Assembly: GCA_022577435.1 (NCBI GenBank)
Contig: JAKOON010000011.1
Span: forward strand, 14,534,818-14,598,817
DNA from: Embiotoca jacksoni
Taxonomy: Eukaryota > Chordata > Actinopteri > Embiotocidae
Direction of reading: 5' to 3'
Length of the DNA: 64,000 nucleotides
The translations under genes and the position numbers were made by a program. Numbering within the stretch: position 1 is the stretch's first letter; each line of letters begins with the position of its first letter. Shown here piece after piece: positions 37,245 to 49,169 of the stretch. Under the pieces are notes generated by a model. The model ran no database searches. It saw nothing but the letters and a program-made list of their open reading frames with translations, and had not been told where the DNA came from.

Positions 37245-39485
37245 AGCCTGACCTCCGGGGTGACAGTCCGCAACGGATGCCAGTAGCCTGCCCCTCCTAC
37301 GTCCTCGAAAGGACTGCACTGCTTTTCTACTTCGCTAGATAACCTCTGTCACATGACCTGTCTGATGTGACTTGTGTCTACTTTTCACGTCGCGGCGACA
37401 AATAGGCTACCTTCAAATAGACACACTGCCTTCGAGTGGACTGGCCGGTGTATTGCATACTTTGCTGTGATACTGGGATGTATATAGATGTCTGTTTATG
37501 ATGTGTATTTGGCCATTAATTGAATGAAACAGGCTCTCATAAACAAGAGCAGCTGGAAGATTAAAAGAAAAAAAAAATATAAACAACAGCTTTTGCATTT
37601 CCTTTACATCGTCCACCAGAATAGTCTTAGATCTGAAAAGAGAAACCAGTTATCAGACATACTCACAAGTGATTAGCTTTAAAATAGCCCACAGCTTTTT
37701 AATTAATCATTTGAATAAACAAAGAGATGAAAGACAAAAAAAAAAAAATTAAGCTCCGCAGTTCTCCAGGGTATTTCTTTTCATTATCTTAAGCGGGACG
37801 TCAGACGGCTTTGTGGGCAATTCATCACAGGTTCTGTGGTGACCTTTTATACTTTACACTTTTTAATAACACCCGTCAAAGATTTCATTAGGATGTCTAT
37901 CAGCGAATGGACAAAAAAAAGTTTTCAGTATTTTTGTAACCGGCACAAAAAGCATTCAAAGTAATCCGTAATAACCAATGTGAGTGGAATTCTTTCCTGC
38001 GACCTGCGATTGTGGATATGACAATGATGTAAGACCACTGCAGGGATGCGGCACAGCCAAGTTGCATCACCTAAGTGCTCTTAATCACGGCCTGGGCGGC
38101 AAGTCTGATCCCCACAATCAAACTGCTGAGCTGAAAATATCTCTGACTACATAAAGATTTCTCACTGGCAAATTCTCTCCCATCGATAACTGCTTTGCAA
38201 GCCTCCGCTCTAAGAGGCTCACGAGTAAAATGAAAGCAGTGTTTTGCAGATACTGCGGTAGACCCAAAGATTTTTTTTTTAGCAAATGGATGTTCAAAGA
38301 GTGCATAATGTTCAATATACTCCCCATACCTTCCCTTCACTCTCTGCCCCTTCCTTTCTTTTTAAATCAGGCTTCACACTGTGACCAGAGGTGGATAGAA
38401 GAAGAAAGCTGTGAGCTGAATGAGAGACTGCTCACCAGCCGTCAGGCGATGGCTATCAGCTCGTCGGGGCATCAAACAGCCTGTAATTGCCCAGGATGAG
38501 GCCGCCCAGCTCCTTACTCTCACTCTGTCCTACTCTACTCTCTATTTGGCACAACTATGGTAACCACTCAGTGGGAAAAAATAATTTGACAGGCACGTCT
38601 GGTATTCATGTTGTGTGCCGCTTGACGTTAGGAGAAAATAAATAGCGGGGGAGGAGAAAGGGAAAGAAAAGAAAAAAAGAAACAGCTCAATGGTGTCAAC
38701 AATGGGATGATGTCCAGAGGGTGTATAGAAAGGCAAGGGGGGGAAAAAAAACAAAACAAGAGGCACTTAAAGGCTCATTTACAAGGCTCTGGATGTCACC
38801 TTGGTGGCTGGGGGCCGGCAGCCTCCTCTGATGCCCATTAAGATCCAGCTGCTCCCGGCCCAAATGAGCACCTGTCAGCTGATCGGAAAGCGGCCGCAGC
38901 AGAGCAAAAATACTACTAATAATAACAGGACCTGGAGGGAAGCTGACGTGGGAGCGTGAGCATCCTGAGAGAGTTTGAATACCCTTAATTTGACTGGGTT
39001 CAATACCCCAAGAGGCAAAATGAGTTCAAGGTCAGGCCACGAAGAGGACAGGCCAGGAGCATTACGTTTTTTTTTTAGCAGATGCCATATCGGGGCAAAA
39101 AAAGCTGTTATACACACAACACATTTTTCTTTCCCTGTTTATTTATTTATTTTTTATTTTTTTTACTCTCTTTACCGCTGTGCCTCCTGTGTCCCTTAGA
39201 TATCTCTATCCTCATTTTTATTTACCTCTCCCTCTCTCGCACCTGTCCCCTTCGTTCCTCCATCCTAGTTTCTTTCACCTCTCCTCCTTCCTCTCCGCAT
39301 GTCTTCCACCGCTGCATCTCTCATATCTGTCCCCATTCTCTCCGTGTTCTCGACGCCACGCTCCCCAAAGGTTCTGCAAAGTGCTTCTTCATTTCAACGT
39401 CAGGTTTTATGTTTATGCTGCAGGTCAAGCAGTGCAATTAATTGGCAGTAATTTAATCAAGGTGACGGGTAGCTGGGTCGGATCT

Positions 39486-39539
39486 GGTGGTTGGTGGAGG
39501 GGTGGTGGTGGTGGTGGTGGGGGGGGGGGAGGGGGGGGG
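39486..39539. repeat. (GGT)n and G-rich tract in fibcd1 intron
   Basis: TGGTGGTTGGTGGAGGGGTGGTGG units end in two G9-G10 runs split by one A. It lies on the strand opposite fibcd1, about 270 bp downstream of the penultimate exon, so the pre-mRNA carries the C-rich version. Confidence 0.95.
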
Positions 39540-39810
39540 CAGAGACGCACAGACGCAGACACTGGTAGTCCCTCACTGTCTGCACGGATTAACAAGTGGA
39601 CACACCTACTGCACTGTAAAAATAACGCACTATTATTCTACTCAGCGGGCAGAATGCAGGAGGAAGGTGGCTCGAGGTTCACACGCTGCTGTTCGCAATT
39701 AGGTAGGATGAAAAATATGTGCAAAACCAAAATAGATACTAATCAAGAGTGCAAGCACAGTACGTCTTGCAAGAAAAGTCTAACGAGTTCCTTTTGTGCA
39801 AAGTACATAC

Positions 39811-39990
39811 CTGCATTGCCGGAATAGTCTCCCACAGTCAAAGGGTATCCATCATCATCAGGGTCCACGGAAAAGAGGCCAACTCCAAAGGTACCGTACT
39901 GAGCAAATGCTGTGCTATTTTCAAAGTCCTCCAAGTCGATACGCATCTCATAGTTCCCCTGGATGGACAGGGCATGGATCTGCTTCAGCC
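39811..39990 (-). CDS. fibcd1: fibcd1 penultimate coding exon (middle of the fibrinogen-related domain)
   Basis: This 180-bp symmetric phase-1 exon encodes 60 residues equivalent to human 316-375. The acceptor is a pyrimidine-rich tract ending in CCCCCTGCAG and the donor is GCAG|GTATGT. It reads GLKQIHALSIQGNYEMRIDL, then LEDFENSTAFAQYG, GVGLFSVDPDDDGYPL and DYSGNA. The blocks GVGLFSVDP and DGYPLTV are specific to FIBCD1 among fibrinogen-domain proteins. The N-x-T sequon in FENST corresponds to the glycosylated Asn340 of the human protein. The open frame runs into both introns, which by itself would give a misleading 94-codon ORF. The reading frame joins exactly to the exon at 36259-36524. 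The preceding exon should end in a codon whose first base completes the split Gly (WL-G); I did not find it in the window. Confidence 0.95.
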
Positions 39991-40364
39991 CTGCAGGGGG
40001 GTAAAAAAAGAGCACGATGAGGACCAAAACAATCCATTACGAAGTACTACCGTCGTTCTCAGCAAACAATATGAAGCTATTTCAGCAACCTCTCAACGCC
40101 TCACATTTTCCTGGAAGTAAAATGTAACATGGTTTTTGTCCCACTTAGAGTCTCCCCCCCCACCCCCCACTGCTTATGTGGGGATTCTTTCCAGAACAAG
40201 ATTAAGAGTTTATTTTCAAGTGTGCAGAGTGCATTACTGCTCCCAAAGCTGGAGAGACCAGCTGAATGAATCCATCAATGTATGTGATCTTAAATTAAGT
40301 AATTACACTCACTACTAATGATTCTTCACAACGGCATGCAGCTGAAACACAAAGCCTCACTTCA

Positions 40365-40620
40365 AGCAGCAGTGACGTCACCAGTTGGTTTGTGAACGGC
40401 CGTTATGAAGCCTCGAGTTCGGAATTTGGCCGTCGCCATCTTGCTAGCGTGGAGCGGTTTGGAGAAATTTTATTGACTGAGAATTTTATGAGACGTTGAA
40501 TGGGAGTCTATGGAGCCGGAGGCTTTTTGGAGCCAAGCTCTAGTGGCACCCGGTGGTATTACAGCTTAAGGCACTTCCACATTGGCCTCATTTTTCAGCT
40601 ACGTCCATTTTCATATAGTC
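40365..40620 (+). mobile_element. teleost dispersed repeat (TGACGTCACC…GCCGTCGCCATCTTG type)
   Basis: Pieces seen are AGTGACGTCACCAGTTGGTT, TGAAGCCTCGAGTTCGG, TTTGGCCGTCGCCATCTTG, GGGAGTCTATGGAGCCGGAG, GGAGCCAAGCTCTAGTGGCA, and GGCACTTCCACATTGGCC followed by TCATTTTTCAGC. The combination is familiar from teleost genomes. The copy is diverged and sits about 375 bp upstream of the fibcd1 exon at 39811-39990, so it is intronic if the gene model holds. Confidence 0.75.
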
Positions 40621-41049
40621 TATGGTTGAACCATATAGTTGGTCTCATCAATGCAACATACTCTATTTGAACTCTATTGACCATCAATGTTCACTTCCCA
40701 ATACTAAACACACAAGGTATCAGTTTATGTTCAGTACCAATTTTCAACACATGAAAACACATGGTGGGAATACTTTTGGGCAACCAAATCGTGTTACAAA
40801 ATGTTGGTGCTGGATCGGATCAGTCGGAGGGACGGTAGCACCAAACATAACCAAATTCCATTGAATACCCTGACGTAACGATCGTCTGTTTGTCTTTAAT
40901 TGCTTTGAACTCTTCATGACATGGTGGAGTGTCCTGGATTTTTTTTAAACAGAAGCTGAATTGTGGATTTATAACCAAATGATTATCATTCTTCCAAAGG
41001 AGGAGGTATTTATACCTTGTAAAAACTCAACTTAAAAGTTATAATTGTA

Positions 41050-41065
41050 TTATCCAATAAAGAAA

Positions 41066-41097
<32 letters not shown>

Positions 41098-41112
41098 AAA
41101 AAAAAAAAAAAA
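41050..41112 (+). repeat. AATAAA followed by a ~50-nt poly(A) tract
   Basis: CAATAAAG (41055-41062) runs directly into 50 bases of A with a single G at 41085. This layout is what an inserted poly(A)-tailed RNA copy leaves behind. The 400 bp upstream has no recognisable coding frame. Confidence 0.6.
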
Positions 41113-44100
41113 GGTCAACAACATCTCTGGCCTCCTCATAATAGAATTATACAAAATTATAAATTCTGCGCTCCAATTAGTTAGAAGTGTTTGAAATTGA
41201 CTTCATTCAAAACACCCCGATAAAGGATGAATATTTAAGCTCTCACTGCAGCACTAAAGTAATCATTCCAATTCCCTTCAATTCTGATCTATGATGAGAA
41301 AAAAAAAAATCCTGCTCTGCTCTCGGGGTATATTTATGAAAATTGTGATATAAAGGCTGAAAGGGGTAATTTGATGTTCTGCTGGAGGAAGACAGGTGTA
41401 ACGTGACTTCATTAGTGCAATTATTCTAAAGCAGGAACACATAAATACATGTAATTGCACATGCTGTGCAGTTTTTTCGGGTCAAAACTATTTTGAGGAA
41501 ATTCGCTTGTTACCCATCTGTAACTCCCCTTTTGATTACATGCATGTGTTTTGGTCCCAGCTCGTTAATGTCCAAAATTTCATGGGCGATATACCCTTGA
41601 TTAAAATGTATTTGCATATCAAAGTACATGTCATTACTGTATCCTCAATTCATTTTTTGCTTTTGAGAAAAAAACCCTCTTTGCCTCCTCAGTTTGTGAC
41701 AAGATCATGTTTGTGTCACTGTACGTTTTCATAAATACTTGAAAACATGTTTCCGCTCGCAGTCATGACTTAAGACAAACTTTTTCTGAAGACCACTTCA
41801 TAGACTTGCAGTACACATCCACACGTCTCAACTATTTCAGACTCGAGTCTGCCATCACTTCATCGGATGCCCCGAACTGATCTTTTAATTATTGCTTAAT
41901 CCTTTAGAGAGAGTGTGTAAGACAGAAAAGTGCCAGAGGGAAAACAGGGTTTCCATCCCTTCTTCCTTGCCCCCTCCTGCTCTATGTGTCTCCCCCGCTG
42001 TGTCGGAGTGATGCCGCTTCCCAGGGCAGGTTTTTTTGTCTCCCCGGTTGATCAAAGGTACAAGAAGAACCGTATGTCGGGCAAGAGAGAAGCAGGAAAG
42101 ACTCTACCTGGGTCCGTGGAACAGAAAACACAAGGCAGGAAGACAAACAAAAGTGAACAATAGCTTCAAAACTCTGTTGAACGTCCTCCCTTATGCCTTC
42201 AAATGCACCCTATAGCATTACGATGCATATTTGAGAGAATAAAACTGGAGGAGAATGAATTTAAAGCGTGCGCCGATGGAGAAGCTTCAAAGGCTTCACA
42301 GGTAGGAGTGAAGGTTGGCTTTAGAACACAGAGAGCGAGCTGTTGTTTTACCGAGTCTTGTAACGTGACTCAGAATCACCATGAAAGCAGCCGCGCGAGA
42401 GGAAGGAAGGTGTTTTTATGAAGCCGAACACTGTCATTTTACCTCCTACGGCAATCATCACCTTCGCAAATGAACCTCATTCTCTTTTTTAAAGCTTACA
42501 AACCTCAAACTGACTTTCGCCTAATTTGAATTCCACCGTTGTAGAGAATTGCACTCTGAGAGTGCCTCGTCTGAAGTAGAGGGCTAATTTGATGACAAAC
42601 ACAGCTGAAAGAACCCATTATTATTCCGAGACAGAAGCTCGCAGTCTGGACCCAGGCAGTTAGTTTGGATTTAATCTAGCCCAATGGGAGGTTGATCCCG
42701 GTCTTTTCATTTTCACAGTGGATCAGCGAATTTGAGGTGGAGAATCAGTCATTAACACATTCATCGGCAGGTAACTTTATGCATTTCAGTTCCCCTGTTA
42801 ATTTTTTATATGAAGAGCATAATATGCAGAGAAAGAGACACTTGGAAACGCACACAAAACGCAACACATTTGCACACCCGCCTTCAGAGAAACAAAAATG
42901 GCTCATTTGCAGAAATAGTTTTCATGTCATAGCCCTTTGAGAAAAAGTATCAATCCACACAAACACCTCAGGGAAAAGTACCCCGGAGTGATTTGATAAA
43001 CTTCAAAAGACAGACTTAGGATGTTTTCTCTTTCAGGAAAAAAAAAAATAAAAAAAAAATAAAGCAACAGATGCAACACAACTCTATTTAAAGACTCTAA
43101 GGCTTCCAACTGTATTTACATAACTTTATTTCAGTCTCTAATTAAAGCCCCAGAGAATCTCAGCACGACTCCAATTCAGAATAATTAAAGAGGAAGACAA
43201 GTGAAATAACAACAGAGACTTCTTTGGTTAAAATCTAAATGCTCAGGTGTAACTCTCTGTTAATTAAATGCGATTGTTAGGTTATTTAAAATGGGTTCTG
43301 ATACAAAGGAGAATTTTGAGGTGTTTTGCTTCAGTATTAAAATGCTGATTGCTCCGTTGGGGAGAGAAATCTTCTCTCTTCTCGCTGATTTGCCATTTAA
43401 AAGAAGCTAAGCGCAGATTCGAAAAAAAACAAAACCCCAACAACTTCTGTCCTCCTGCGTGCTTTATATTGGCAGTTAGGCTACGCTTTCTTTATTCCCT
43501 TTATTTTGACGAGTTTTATATCATTGTGTGTTTTCATGTGCTGTCTGCAGTATAGTATAGTATGTCACATTCAGAGAATAATTAGATGTACACTACTTTA
43601 ATTACAAACACGTAGTGCTGCTGTGTAAATTTCTGAAACAACTACAGATAAAAACGAAGGGATGTGACAGTGCCAAAGGAATACAATAATAGTGTGAACT
43701 TCTGTTTAACCGAAATACTCGATTTCAAATTCACTTCAGTTTAGTGCAGAGGCGTATTGTTGCCATGACAACAAAAGAAAAACAGATCAGTGGGCCTATC
43801 ACATTACAACGTAAAAAGTTTATTGTTCTAAAATATAAAATGTATTTCATGTTTTTAATGTTGTAACAAGGTATTTGCCTGTTATTGCGACATACTAAGG
43901 TATGCAAGTTACAGTAAACAACGTTTCATTCAATCGTGGCTTTTACGTTATAAAAATGAAAGTTTTACGTGAAGATGAAATGTTCATTTTATAACAATAT
44001 CAGTTATCTAGTTTTAACGTGAAACATTTTTTATAACAATAATCCATAATATAGATAACGTATATTATAAATAGTATTTTGTTACAACAAGATTTAGTTT

Positions 44101-44250
44101 TAAGTTTTTGCGAAGTAATAACCTGAAAATATAACAAAACATTATTATATTATTATAAAAAAATTTATAACAAAAAATGAAATTAACCGTTTTTTGTTTT
44201 TTTTCTATTGTCACAGCAATGCACTTCCATATATTAGTAGTTGTTAAAGG
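41113..44250. other. no gene recognised
   Basis: Short frames only. 42990-43260 is AT-rich with several AATTAAAG words and no simple repeat apart from two A-runs near 43040-43060. The AT-rich inverted-repeat block occupies the right end. Confidence 0.5.
43800..44215. other. very AT-rich block with TTATAAC inverted repeats
   Basis: GTTATAAAAATGAA (43947-43960) faces TTCATTTTATAAC (43983-43995), and further TTATAACAA, GTTTTAACGTGAAAC and AACGTATATTATA words follow. It may be a decayed AT-rich MITE. No coding frame. Confidence 0.5.
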
Positions 44251-44254
44251 AACA

Positions 44255-44565
44255 AGTTAGCAGCTCTGTGAGGTCAAGGTTGATGAGGCTGTGTATGGGC
44301 ATCACAGCACCTTGATCTAATACTAACATCAGCATGCTATCCCGTTTACCATGCTAGTTTGGGGTAAAATATATATTTGTTACTTAACTGTAAACATGAA
44401 GTACGGCTAAGGCTGAGAGGAATGTTTTTAGTTTTGTAATATTTCATAAACCACAGTACCAAATGTCTCCGTACCAAATTTCATGCATGGCAACCCATCT
44501 AACAGTTGCTGAGAGATTACAGTTTGGTCCAAAAGTAGTGGACCGACAGGCTGACATAACCAAGA
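44255..44565 (+). mobile_element. teleost dispersed repeat (ACCAAATTTCATGGCAA type)
   Basis: The region contains GCTGTGTATGGGCATCACAG, ACTAACATCAGCATGCTA, TTTACCATGCTAGTTT, AAGTACGGCTAAGGCTGAG, AGGAATGTTTTTAGTTTTG, GTACCAAATTTCATGCATGG, CAACCCATCTAACAGTTGCT and AGTAGTGGACCGACAGGCTG. This matches a very abundant fish repeat with the same order of words. The copy lacks several internal units of the usual consensus. A 65-codon minus frame (44428-44625) is repeat-derived. Confidence 0.75.
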
Positions 44566-46589
44566 GACAAAACATTTAAATCTACCAATAGAAGCCAAAC
44601 TTTCTGTTTGTACACTCCGGTTCAAGCTGTTTGGCTCATTTAAAGATAGTTGGCTAAAGCTACAGATTTGAAATATCTGATCAGTGAAGAAACGACGAGA
44701 ATAAATGCATTGTGGGAAAAATGCTATTAGGATAACTCTGAAAAAAGTATAACGATGATTATTCCAATACCTTAAAATGACTAGTTTGTTTATTTAAATA
44801 AAACGTTCTTATTTATGTTTAAGGTTCGAGCTATTCATCTTTTAATTTGGATTCAATATAAACTGGCAGCGTGATGTACATTGAGTCAAGGTCAAGTATT
44901 TAGTGTGATCAATTACTTCAATCCTTTTCAGTAACCCAAATGTTTTTTTTATTTTGTTTTGGTTGTTTTTTTTTTTGGTGTGGGTGTGATGTAGTCATGA
45001 TACAGGCTAGGGAAATTATTTCGTTTTCATACAGTATAATAAGACCAGCAAACACTAACAATGTATGGTATGGAGCTTTCCATGAACCTTGGTTCAAAAT
45101 TTGATAAAAAGAAAAAAAAAAAGAAAAAAAAGAGACCCTCACAGGCATTGAACGCATCATGTTATCTGAGTTGCAATAACTATAATGGTGAAGCCTGTAG
45201 CGGGTTAATGTGTTTAAATCTAGTTTTAATACTTTTTAACTATTTCAACATTAAAATTGAATGTCTCCTACATGCATAAACCAATGTGTGTTTAGTCAAA
45301 TTATCACAAACTAACATGGAGCAAACCCGGGGCACAAAATACCCGTTTCTGTGACTCTGGGTGAAATTGTGTGGGAATGTAATTCGTTGTTGTCCTGAGG
45401 GCTCTTGGCGCGCTAAACCACCCCTGGCTTGACTTACAATCTTTTCTCGAGCAATTTCCTGCCCCTCCGATAGCACCATCCAACTCTTCAAATGACAGAT
45501 TCAAAAATCGGTAGCAATCTTCTTTCAACTTTTATTCTCCCGATGAATCACTGCATTACACGAGTGTACCACAGTGCAATAATTACTCAGTGTCATCCGA
45601 GAAGAAGATAAATAATACTGCCACAATCAGCATCTCATTTTTAAACAATCAATGTGTTTACTGATAAGGAATCTCATTTAGAGTGACCGTGATTGCACGG
45701 TGATGGAGCAAAAAAACTTTTAACGTTCTTTTGCCAAAGTTTTTTCCTTCAGAATGCCAGAAAAGTACAGAGCCTTCCACGGAGTTCAAACAGTGACTGC
45801 AAGCTAAACCATGAATTATGAATATTAGCACATCAGGTGGATATAAGAGTACCATATATATGCTGCAAGTAAAGAAGCAGGCCAATGTTAAACTATGAAC
45901 ATTAATACAACGATTGGTTCAATTTGGGAATAAATCAATGAAAAATGACAACAGAAATTATATATACCTGAAATGACATCAATAAACTAGGTCATGATAA
46001 TCCATAATTCATTTTCACAGCTCTAAGGTTTATAGGAACAGATTTAGCTTATTTAGAACATGAAGACAGCCATTTGTCATTTTTTTTTAAAATCTTTTAT
46101 TCATTCTGAGGGGAGGGGGGGTATTGTGTTTCTCCAAAACACAAAAGGAAACAAAGCTGAAGTCTTCCTGACATTGATTAAACCATTACCACCAGGGATT
46201 GTTGCTCCTTAAAATGTGATTTTTACAGCTAATGAGACTGACATCAATGGCTGGATTAAAAATGTAGAGGACGTCTAAAATATGCCTCTGTGATACTGCT
46301 AAAAGGCCCTAATATTAATGATTTATTTGCTTTTATTTGAAAAGTATGTAGAGGAATGTATTAGATGCTTTTAGGGGACGGGTTTCACAGCGTATCGCAT
46401 GCAGCACTATGGGGCAAAGAGGAAAAAAAAAACAAAAAAAACCATCTCTAAACCCAACAGAGAAATGATTACGGTTCTCTGCCGTTTGTGACATTTCTCA
46501 AAGTTAATTATTCATCATGCTTTTCTCCCTGTGTTGCTGGGGGGCAGCTCCTGAGACTGTTTCAGCAGAAAAAGGAGAAAAGGAGCAGC

Positions 46590-46690
46590 ACTCTTCCACC
46601 CCCCCCTGCCTTCCCACCATAACTCAAACCCCCCCCTCCCCCCCACATGTTGTCTTTCTACTTCACCTCCCCCCCCCTTCCATCGTTCCC
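46590..46690. repeat. pyrimidine-rich, C-run tract
   Basis: Repeated C6-C8 runs (ACCCCCCCCTGCC, AACCCCCCCCTCCCCCCCA, CTCCCCCCCCTTCC) give the minus strand several G-runs, a plausible G-quadruplex, just left of the GC-rich open patch. Confidence 0.85.
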
Positions 46691-46723
46691 TCTTGCTTAA
46701 TCTTCGTGTCATGCTATTTTATT

Positions 46724-46933
46724 CTACGGAGATAGTGGAGGACGAGGATGCGCTCTTTCCGTATAGCCACAAGGACAGTTCCCGTACCCTTTGCCATCGG
46801 GGGGGCGAAGCTGGTCGAGGGGGTCTGTGAACACGCGTCTGCTGAAAAGCTTGCTGTCGTCTCCTCTTAGGGAATACAAAAGGCCTGCTATCTGCGGTTC
46901 TGCGCCCCCACCCCTCCCCTCCCCTGTCATCAA
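46724..46933 (-). other. GC-rich patch with open frames on both strands
   Basis: This stretch is much more GC-rich than its neighbours. A 69-codon minus-strand frame ends at TAG (46724) and includes SKLFSRRVFTDPLDQL and GKGYGNCPCGYTERAH. An overlapping minus frame (46719-47030) is also open, and so is a plus frame starting near RIATRTVPVPFAIGGAKL. An ATG precedes the minus frame, but its start lies in a G-rich tract with no clear splice acceptor. I recognise no family. It could be an exon, a CpG-rich regulatory patch or chance; C-rich runs flank it on the left. Confidence 0.2.
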
Positions 46934-48944
46934 AAGATAGGAGTGCAGGGAGAAAAACAGAGACAGGTGTGTGCAAGAACTCTCCGGCTTGCCGCTCCCT
47001 CGGAGCCAACTGTGACATTTGGTGGGACAAAAAGCAAAAGAATTCCGTGATTAACTGTCACACCTCTGACATTGCGATGCCATTTTTTTTTTTGCAACTT
47101 TTCCCTTTGCAAAATACCAAGTCAAGGCTGTCAGTTTATTTTATTTTTTTTAGAAACTATGCTATTTATCATAAAGAGGAGGACACTGTATCTGTTTTTA
47201 ATCCCTAGTGAGGGACTTCAATTTCTTTTTTTTTTTTTATAAGGCTGGCTATTGGAGAGGATAGTCGAGTTAATACATGTTTTTTTCTACTGTATCCTTT
47301 GAAGCTTATGAGCTCTTGATCCCCCCAGTTACAAAAATACAGATCGTGCAAAGTTCAAATGCTTTACCCATACCAGCTCACCTCTCACTATGAGTGGTGA
47401 ATGTTCAGACAAGCTGTAGATCAAATAAGATATGGCCCCTTCTCTTGCTGAGGATCAGAAAAGAGAGAGGGGCACTTCATGCATGTACTTTGACTGATAG
47501 AACAAGTGCATAAGAGGCTGATTTCACAATATTCAAAAGCATTTCAAGACTGAATAGAGAATATTCTTTAGCTGAATGAACACTTCAATGGCACTATTTG
47601 TTCAGCGGCAGACACACTGCGCCGTTCCCCGGGCTGCGTCTAACTTGGGAATAATGATCTTGGGAATGTTTGTTCACTTTGCCCACAGCGCCCTCATTAC
47701 TGCTCTCAGGAGTCACTCGCTTCATCTTTGAAGATAGGTACATTTTGCAATTATATTATTGATACATATTGTTTCTTTTTCAATCTTAATGGGTTTCTGC
47801 GTAGACAATCGCTCGCCGAGCTGCATATTTCTGACCCCCAGCGCTTGCAACCGAATTAAATCTGGTCCGGCTTTAATGGGAGCTGTCTCACAGTGCCGGA
47901 GACGGGGGTGGTTCGACATGACTGCAGGTGATTGGTGTGTAGGATGACAGTAAGGGAAAACAAAAAAGAGAATACATGCCTTTTAACACAGACATGACAG
48001 TCCAATAATCACAAGGCAATTAGGATATTTCTAAATCACTAAACCTGGGCGTCGTTCATTATTATCTCAAGGTCAGGGGTCATATTTAATTGGACAGTGT
48101 GAACATACAGAGCAACAGATCACAGCAGTTGAAAGCAAAGCTGTTTTGGTGGCAGCCCAATGGAGCTATCAAGTGTTAGAGAAACATAGAAAAAAAAAAA
48201 ATCACATGTACTTCAACCAAGGGCAATGAAAGAGCTTTAAGTGGAAGGAGGTATTTTGGTGGTTCTTATCTGCTTAAAGTGGCAAAATACAATATGTTAG
48301 CAGCCTTTAATGCATTGAGTGAAGATAGTATGAATCAGCTTGTGTTTGCTAGTGGCATAGATCAGTACCAGCTGCTTAATTATTACATAAAAGATCTGTT
48401 AGATAGTCCTTTTAATTCTGGTGGGTATAGGTTCTTATAGGAAAACTCCACATGGGTGTAAAACCACAAGGTTTCATACAAGACTTAACTTAATTTAGAA
48501 TGTGTTCCCATAAGTCAAAAAGATGCACTTGTATAACAAGCAATTACTGAGGCACACAAAATAAATTATAGCATAATGAATGGAGAGACACTAAATGAAG
48601 GCTTAATTGTGCAGTAATTAAAAAAACAAAACAACAACTTTAAAATACACAAATAAACATTGGTGTGGTAGTGCATATACAGTAAACAACACATACTCGG
48701 AAGCTAAAATTATGCAGCATTGAGGCTGAATAATCAATACACAGGTAAACAACCTACAGTATGTTGGACTCTGTCACTGCGAAGGCCCGAAGGCTATAGA
48801 TACAACACAACAAGAATTAATTGGCTTCATATTTAATAAGACATCTAGTCTTTCTATTTAGTGAAGAAAACTAAAACCGTGATGTCATGCTCAAATATAT
48901 TCATTTGAACTGGACCTTTTTAAACTTTTTAGTTATATAAAGGT

Positions 48945-49165
48945 TCATTTAATTGTATTTATATGGCGCCAAATCACAACAGAGGTCATCTCAGGGTGCT
49001 TAAAATAGTAAGGTCGAGACCTTACACTATTAGAGAGAGAAAATGAACAATTCAACAATTCCCACATGAGCAGCAGTGGGGAGGAAAAACTCCCTTTTAA
49101 CAGGGAGAAACATCCGACAGAACCAGACTCAGAGGTGGGCGGCCATCTGCCTCCACTGGTTGGTG
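48945..49165 (+). mobile_element. teleost dispersed repeat (GGCGCCAAATCACAAC type)
   Basis: The pieces ATTTATATGGCGCCAAATCACAAC, GGTCATCTCAGGGTGCTT, GTAAGGTCGAGACCTTAC, ATGAGCAGCAGTGGGGAGGA, AAAACTCCCTTTTAACAGG, AGAAACATCCGACAGAACCAG and GGTGGGCGGCCATCTGCC form a repeat that is common throughout percomorph fish. The 69-codon frame at 49076-49285 is partly made of it. I do not assign the class. Confidence 0.8.
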
Positions 49166-49169
49166 GAGT

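Larger units (their letters stand above)
36525..39810 (-). other. fibcd1: last intron of fibcd1
   Basis: This 3286-bp phase-1 intron lies between the two recognised exons, with donor GTATGT and acceptor TTTTAG. It carries a MITE-like element (36759-37244), a pyrimidine-rich tract near 39200-39330 and a (GGT)n/G-rich stretch at 39486-39539. On the opposite strand a 215-codon frame (39180-39827) overlaps it, but that frame is low-complexity and I treat it as chance. Confidence 0.9.
44570..48940. other. no named gene; GC-rich patch at 46.5-47.0 kb
   Basis: Outside the GC-rich patch the sequence is AT-rich and lacks coding signal. Minus frame 47722-47919 overlaps repeat-free sequence (CAGCGCTTGCAACCGAATTA, TCTGGTCCGGCTTTAATGGG) but has no splice sites I trust. 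Confidence 0.4.

Noticed and set aside
39180..39827. 215-codon open frame
   Set aside because: Pyrimidine-rich leader, then poly-Gly from a G-run, and it overlaps the fibcd1 penultimate exon on the other strand. Low complexity explains its length.
39743..40027. 94-codon frame as a complete gene
   Set aside because: Only the middle 60 codons are coding. The flanks read into introns; splice borders at 39811 and 39990 are clear.
42085..42125. Possible minus-strand splice donor (CCCAG|GTAGAG) for a missing fibcd1 exon
   Set aside because: The sequence upstream on the minus strand does not encode any part of a fibrinogen domain.
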